Assembly (NCBI GenBank): GCA_949281375.1
Contig: CASDLT010000040.1
Span: 62,001 to 126,000, forward strand
DNA: 64,000 nt
DNA from: an uncultured Nitrosomonas sp.
Lineage (GTDB): Bacteria; Pseudomonadota; Gammaproteobacteria; Burkholderiales; Nitrosomonadaceae
Direction: 5' to 3'
In this document: piece after piece, positions 60,662-64,000 of the stretch
Numbering within the stretch: position 1 is the first letter of the stretch
How the letters are laid out: the number at the start of each line of letters is the position of its first letter
The notes under the pieces: model-generated
The model's database searches: none
What the model was told of the DNA's origin: nothing
What the model saw: only the letters and a program-made list of their open reading frames with translations
Program-made: the position numbers and the translations under genes

Positions 60662-61258
60662 ATGTTAAAATCCAATAAAAAAGAATTTAATCGAGAAAGC
60701 CTCTTGAACCAGGGCGTTGTCTTTTTCATGAATCAAGGCTACCACGGCACCGGTCTGCAGGAGATTCTCGATGCGGTCAATGTTCCCAAAGGTTCTTTTT
60801 ATAACTATTTCAGCAGCAAGGAAGAATTTGGCGCGGCGGTCATCCAGCATTATATCGAGCCGTTCATTTCGCGATTGTCCGCACATCTCGAGCAGTCCAG
60901 TTCCGATGCGCTGGGAGCCATCCGGCGCTACTTTGACGAGCTGATTGTGGAACTCGAAGAAAACCAATTCAAAGGCGGATGCTTGCTGGGTAGCCTCATG
61001 GGAGAAATTGGCAGCACCAGCGACGTATGTCAGCAATCCCTGCAATCCGCCATCGCACGATATCGCGACTTATTGCAATCTGGCCTGGCTCAGGCGCAAC
61101 AGCAAGGATCGGTCAGAACGGACAAAACCTCCGCGGAAATGGCGGATTTGCTGATCAATGCGTGGCAAGGCGCGCTGTTGCGGATGCAAATAGAAAAATC
61201 TTCCGCGCCGGTCAAGCAATGCTGCCAGGATTTACTGAACGATTTTTTCATACGGTAA
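60662..61258 (+). CDS. TetR/AcrR-family regulator (AcuR/NemR-like)
   Basis: A 198-residue repressor. N-terminal helix-turn-helix: FFMNQGYHGTGLQEILDAVNVPKGSFYNYFSSKEEFGAAVI (core VPKGSFYNYFSSKEEF at about 39-54). The ligand domain has KGGCLLGSLMGEI, a stretch shared with AcuR/NemR-type regulators that sense reactive carbonyl or acrylate-type compounds through Cys. Operator-like sites lie before its own gene and before the DUF4242 gene downstream, so it probably controls both. Confidence 0.88.
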   Translation: MLKSNKKEFNRESLLNQGVVFFMNQGYHGTGLQEILDAVNVPKGSFYNYFSSKEEFGAAVIQHYIEPFISRLSAHLEQSSSDALGAIRRYFDELIVELEENQFKGGCLLGSLMGEIGSTSDVCQQSLQSAIARYRDLLQSGLAQAQQQGSVRTDKTSAEMADLLINAWQGALLRMQIEKSSAPVKQCCQDLLNDFFIR

Positions 61259-61279
61259 TTATTTTTTTTGCATTTAAGA

Positions 61280-61290
61280 ATACGACCGGT
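61280..61290 (-). promoter_or_regulatory. Operator-like site upstream of the DUF4242 gene
   Basis: ATACGACCGGT, the exact reverse complement of the site before tetR. It lies 30 nt before the DUF4242 start. Confidence 0.6.
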
Positions 61291-61319
61291 CATTTTTATC
61301 AAAAAGGAAAGAGAAAGAT

Positions 61320-61592
61320 ATGCCCAAATACATCATTGAACGAGAAATTTCCAGCGCTGGCTCGCTCACGCCCCAAGACCTCCAAGTCATTTCACAAAAA
61401 TCCTGCGCCATTCTCAACAACATGGGATCAAGCATCCGATGGCTGGAAAGTTACGTGACCGACAATAAAGTGTATTGCCTCTATATTGCGCCGGACGAGG
61501 CAGCTATCCGAATGCACGCAAAACAGGGTGAATTCCCTGTTACTCGCGTTGCGCAAATCCGATCCGTGATTGATCCGACTACAGCTGAATAG
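61320..61592 (+). CDS. DUF4242-family small protein
   Basis: A 90-residue ferredoxin-like protein. Family features are PKYIIEREI at the start, a central RWLESYVTDNKVYCLYIAPDEAAIRMHAKQGEFPVTRV (core YVTDNKVYCLYIAPDE) and a RVAQI end. A Streptomyces member (SCO4226) binds nickel. The ribosome-binding site AAAAGGAAAGAG is clear. It lies 61 nt downstream of the TetR gene behind an operator-like site. Confidence 0.85.
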   Translation: MPKYIIEREISSAGSLTPQDLQVISQKSCAILNNMGSSIRWLESYVTDNKVYCLYIAPDEAAIRMHAKQGEFPVTRVAQIRSVIDPTTAE

Positions 61593-61644
61593 TTTCGAGA
61601 ATTTCCTGTTAATCTGATAATCAACATTTTTTACGGAGGCAGCT

Positions 61645-63363
61645 ATGCATCCCCGAATTATTGTTTCCCCTTTTTTGGTGGCACTCTTAGCCGTCGCAAG
61701 TCCTGTTGCATCATGGGCCACGGCTGAGAAAGAAAATAACCAATCGCATACTGCCGCATCTGACGTGGCGCAGCAATCCAATGCAAAAGAACACTCCGCC
61801 CCCCGACTGCAAAATCTCGGCAACCACGCTTTTCCGGTCAGTACCAGCAATCCATTAGCGCAGCAATACATCAATCAAGGGCTCAATCTCGCCTTTGGAT
61901 TCAACCATGCCGAAGCACGCCATGCATTCCGCGAGGCGGCACGGTTGGATCCCGGTCTTGCGATGGCGTACTGGGGACAGGCGCTGGTGCTCGGCCCGAA
62001 CATAAACGCCATGATGGAGCCGAACGAAGAACCCCAGGCGCTGGAAATCATGCATCAGGCAAAATCCCTGATGACACGGGCTACCGAGAAGGAGCAAGCG
62101 CTTATCAACGCCCTTGAGAAACGCTACTCCGGCAAAGCCGAACAAAGAACCACCAATGACAAAGCTTACGCGGCAGCAATGCGTGACGTGCACCGACGTT
62201 TTCCGGATGACCCAGACATTGCGATGCTGTATGTCGAATCGATGATGGATCTGCGGCCGTGGGGTTATTGGATGCTCGACGGGATTCCCTATGAAGGCAC
62301 TGCCGAAATTGTCGCGCTGACAGAAGACGTACTGCGGCGTTACCCGAAACACCCCGGCGCCTTGCATATGCATATTCACCTGATAGAGCCGACATCGACG
62401 CCGGAACGCGCCGAGAAATCGGCTGATACGCTCCTTGAATTAATGCCTGAAGCAGGACATATGATCCATATGGCATCGCATATTTATCAACGCGTCGGAC
62501 GCTATGCCGATTCGATCAAAAGCAATCAAATGGCCATCACCGCGGACGAGTCTTACATCGCGCAAGATCATGCGCATGGCTTATATCCGATGGTTTACTA
62601 CCCGCACAATATTCATTTTCTGTGGTTTGCGGCGACATCGGATGGACAAAGTCAGCTTGCCATCGAATCAGCCAATGAAACTGCCCGTAAAATCGATGAT
62701 GACGTTCTAAAAGCGCTTCCGCTGACGGCAGTTTTCCGCGTGACACCGTATTGGGCGCTAGCGAGGTTCGGGCACTGGCAGGAAATTCTTGACCTCGCCC
62801 CGCCGCCATCGGTTAATGCTTTCCTGACCGGCAGTTGGCATTATGTGCGCGGCCTCGCGTGGGTGGCCACGAAGCAGCTGCAACAAGCCGAGCAGGAACT
62901 CGCGGCGCTGCGCAAAATCATGACGGATCCGCAGCTAGACCATCCTTTGTTGTCGAAAAACACCTCGAGCACCGTGCTTCGTATCGCCCCGGAAGTGCTT
63001 GCAGGCGAAATCGCGGCCGCGCAAGGGCAGTACGAGCAGGCTATTGCGTATCTTGAAAAGGCGGTGCGGCTGGAAGATGCGCTGATCTATACCGAACCAG
63101 CCGAATTTCATCTGCCTCCTCGGTTGGCATTGGGCGCGATTTTGTTGGAGTCGGGTCAACCGGCAGAAGCAGAAACAGTTTTCTGGGAAGACCTACGTCG
63201 TAATCGCAATAATGGTTGGGCGCTTTATGGCTTGATGCAGGCCATGCGCGCCCAAACAAAACACGATCAAGCAGTTCTGATCGAAGCGCGCTTCAAAAAA
63301 GCCTGGGAACGCGCCGATGTGACACTGACTGCCTCTCGCTTTGGGCGTCCGATCGAAAAATGA
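61645..63363 (+). CDS. Exported TPR-repeat protein
   Basis: A 572-residue exported protein with a signal peptide (cleavage near ASWATA, residue 27) and a GGAGG ribosome-binding site. TPR-like helices start at about 70 (QQYINQGLNLAFGFNHAEARHAFREAARLDPGLAMAYWGQALVLG, core NHAEARHAFREAARLDPG) and recur near 180-290 and 380-530. Histidine-rich elements (GALHMHIHLIEP, AGHMIHMASHIYQR) are typical of this large, uncharacterised family. It may share a promoter with the DUF4242 gene (52-nt gap). Confidence 0.8.
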   Translation: MHPRIIVSPFLVALLAVASPVASWATAEKENNQSHTAASDVAQQSNAKEHSAPRLQNLGNHAFPVSTSNPLAQQYINQGLNLAFGFNHAEARHAFREAARLDPGLAMAYWGQALVLGPNINAMMEPNEEPQALEIMHQAKSLMTRATEKEQALINALEKRYSGKAEQRTTNDKAYAAAMRDVHRRFPDDPDIAMLYVESMMDLRPWGYWMLDGIPYEGTAEIVALTEDVLRRYPKHPGALHMHIHLIEPTSTPERAEKSADTLLELMPEAGHMIHMASHIYQRVGRYADSIKSNQMAITADESYIAQDHAHGLYPMVYYPHNIHFLWFAATSDGQSQLAIESANETARKIDDDVLKALPLTAVFRVTPYWALARFGHWQEILDLAPPPSVNAFLTGSWHYVRGLAWVATKQLQQAEQELAALRKIMTDPQLDHPLLSKNTSSTVLRIAPEVLAGEIAAAQGQYEQAIAYLEKAVRLEDALIYTEPAEFHLPPRLALGAILLESGQPAEAETVFWEDLRRNRNNGWALYGLMQAMRAQTKHDQAVLIEARFKKAWERADVTLTASRFGRPIEK

Positions 63364-63671
63364 TTAGATTCCGTTAGAAAGAATCCGGCTACATAGTAGC
63401 TCCGATGGATTCCGTCAGAAATTGAACAGCGCATAGAGCGGCACGTAGAAAAATGCGCTGTATTCAATAAGAAATGTGGTGATCGGCGCATATCTTGCAT
63501 TTCATGCATTGAGGAGAATCCCGGGAGTCAGCAGCATATATTCTTCACTACGTTTATAATATCGATTATCAATGGGCCGCAATAAATAACATCGCTCAAG
63601 AAAAGTATTCTTGATTCTCGAGATGCTGATCCTGTTGTTTTCAACATCACGCAAGGCTAGGAAATATCTGA
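63364..63671. other. Non-coding stretch before riboflavin synthase
   Basis: No gene is seen. A near-repeat GATTCCGTYAGAAA occurs at about 63366 and 63408. TATAAT at 63555-63560 is a good -10 but without a clear -35. The conserved FMN riboswitch core is not present. Confidence 0.4.
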
Positions 63672-64000
63672 ATGTTTACCGGAATCATAGAAGCGATCGG
63701 GGAAATCAAGCGCACCCATCCCATCGCTGAACCCAGCAATCATGGGTTGAGTGTGTATATTTCCACTGGTGCTCTCGATCTGAGTGATATGAAGGTGGGA
63801 GACAGCGTGGCCGTGAATGGAGTGTGCTTGACGGTGACCGAGGCGATGGATGATGCGCTGGGTTTCGATGTGTCTCAGGAAACATTGCGTTGCACGCATG
63901 GGCTCGATCAGGTGGGCAAGCGCGTCAATTTGGAAAAGGCCATGCGCCTGTCTGATCGCTTGGGAGGTCACATGGTGAGCGGACATGTGGATGCGCTCGG
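63672..64000 (+). CDS. ribE: Riboflavin synthase alpha subunit, 3' end missing
   Basis: The first 109 residues of riboflavin synthase, running off the window. The N-terminal MFTGIIEAIGEI is the family signature, followed by VGDSVAVNGVCLTVTE, VSQETLR and the start of the second half motif GGHMVSGHVDA. The enzyme dismutates two molecules of 6,7-dimethyl-8-ribityllumazine into riboflavin. AGGA 12 nt upstream may serve as the ribosome-binding site. Confidence 0.95.
   Translation, partial: MFTGIIEAIGEIKRTHPIAEPSNHGLSVYISTGALDLSDMKVGDSVAVNGVCLTVTEAMDDALGFDVSQETLRCTHGLDQVGKRVNLEKAMRLSDRLGGHMVSGHVDAL

Noticed and set aside
63364-63671. FMN riboswitch before riboflavin synthase
   Set aside because: The conserved core elements of the FMN aptamer are not seen in the leader.

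Overview
The window looks like a chromosome segment of a betaproteobacterium, most likely a Nitrosomonas-type ammonia oxidiser. This is inferred from gene content (an outer-membrane barrel with a CxxCH haem site, a cupredoxin/beta-propeller protein, a DUF6502/DUF5666 locus, many exported and envelope proteins). No nitrification gene or rRNA is present to prove it. The left edge cuts a CPA2-type cation/proton antiporter and the right edge cuts riboflavin synthase.

Region 1 (about 1.4-24.2 kb) is a xanthomonadin-type aryl polyene island built from two convergent operons whose last genes overlap by 8 bp at 12185-12192. The plus-strand operon carries an acyl carrier protein (ACP), a small membrane protein, an aryl/acyl-ACP ligase, a LABLAT acyltransferase, a LolA-like protein, an MMPL/RND exporter, a polysaccharide deacetylase, a methyltransferase, a ketosynthase, a ketosynthase-like chain-length partner and a ketoreductase. 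The minus-strand side carries a second ACP, a condensation-domain-like acyltransferase, an FAD oxidoreductase, a second AMP ligase, a flavin-dependent halogenase, a XanB2-like chorismatase (source of the 3-hydroxybenzoate starter), a PlsC-like acyltransferase, a GT2 glycosyltransferase and a methyltransferase. A second halogenase and a BamE-like lipoprotein lie upstream. Both halogenases keep the catalytic Lys, WxWxIP and FxxPxxSxG motifs, so a halogenated polyene is the natural prediction. No dehydratase is encoded in the window. The four-gene ACP/condensation/FAD-oxidoreductase/ligase block is the part I cannot match to the standard pathway.

Region 2 (24.7-33.0 kb) has tRNA-Arg(CCU), a VIT-family metal transporter, the haem-tagged barrel, a 1338-residue MASE1/PAS hybrid histidine kinase with one degenerate and one intact receiver, and a YugP-like zinc peptidase.

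Region 3 (33.1-43.2 kb) is a type II secretion/MSH-like pilus operon: gspG, gspF, gspE, four small assembly-platform genes, a cohesin-tailed secretin and three further pseudopilin genes. The secretin gene shows an abrupt change of base composition.

Region 4 (43.3-50.0 kb) holds rlpA and an exopolysaccharide-type operon: a zinc-ribbon/degenerate-GGDEF protein (TackOD1-like), a processive GT2 synthase, a TolC-like protein fused to a TIM-barrel glycoside-hydrolase-like domain, and an HlyD adaptor. A MITE-like inverted-repeat element lies inside the operon; a short relative sits at 24951-24995.

Region 5 (50.2-58.8 kb) has a DUF6502/DUF5666/outer-membrane-transporter operon with striking coding repeats, divergent from a cupredoxin-propeller gene whose promoter is framed by 18-bp direct repeats. 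An acidic RTX-like secreted protein and a DUF1611-like P-loop protein follow. Region 6 (59.1-64.0 kb) has a CNNM/CorC protein, tRNA-Arg(CCG), a TetR regulator with paired operator-like sites, a DUF4242 protein, a TPR protein and the start of riboflavin synthase.
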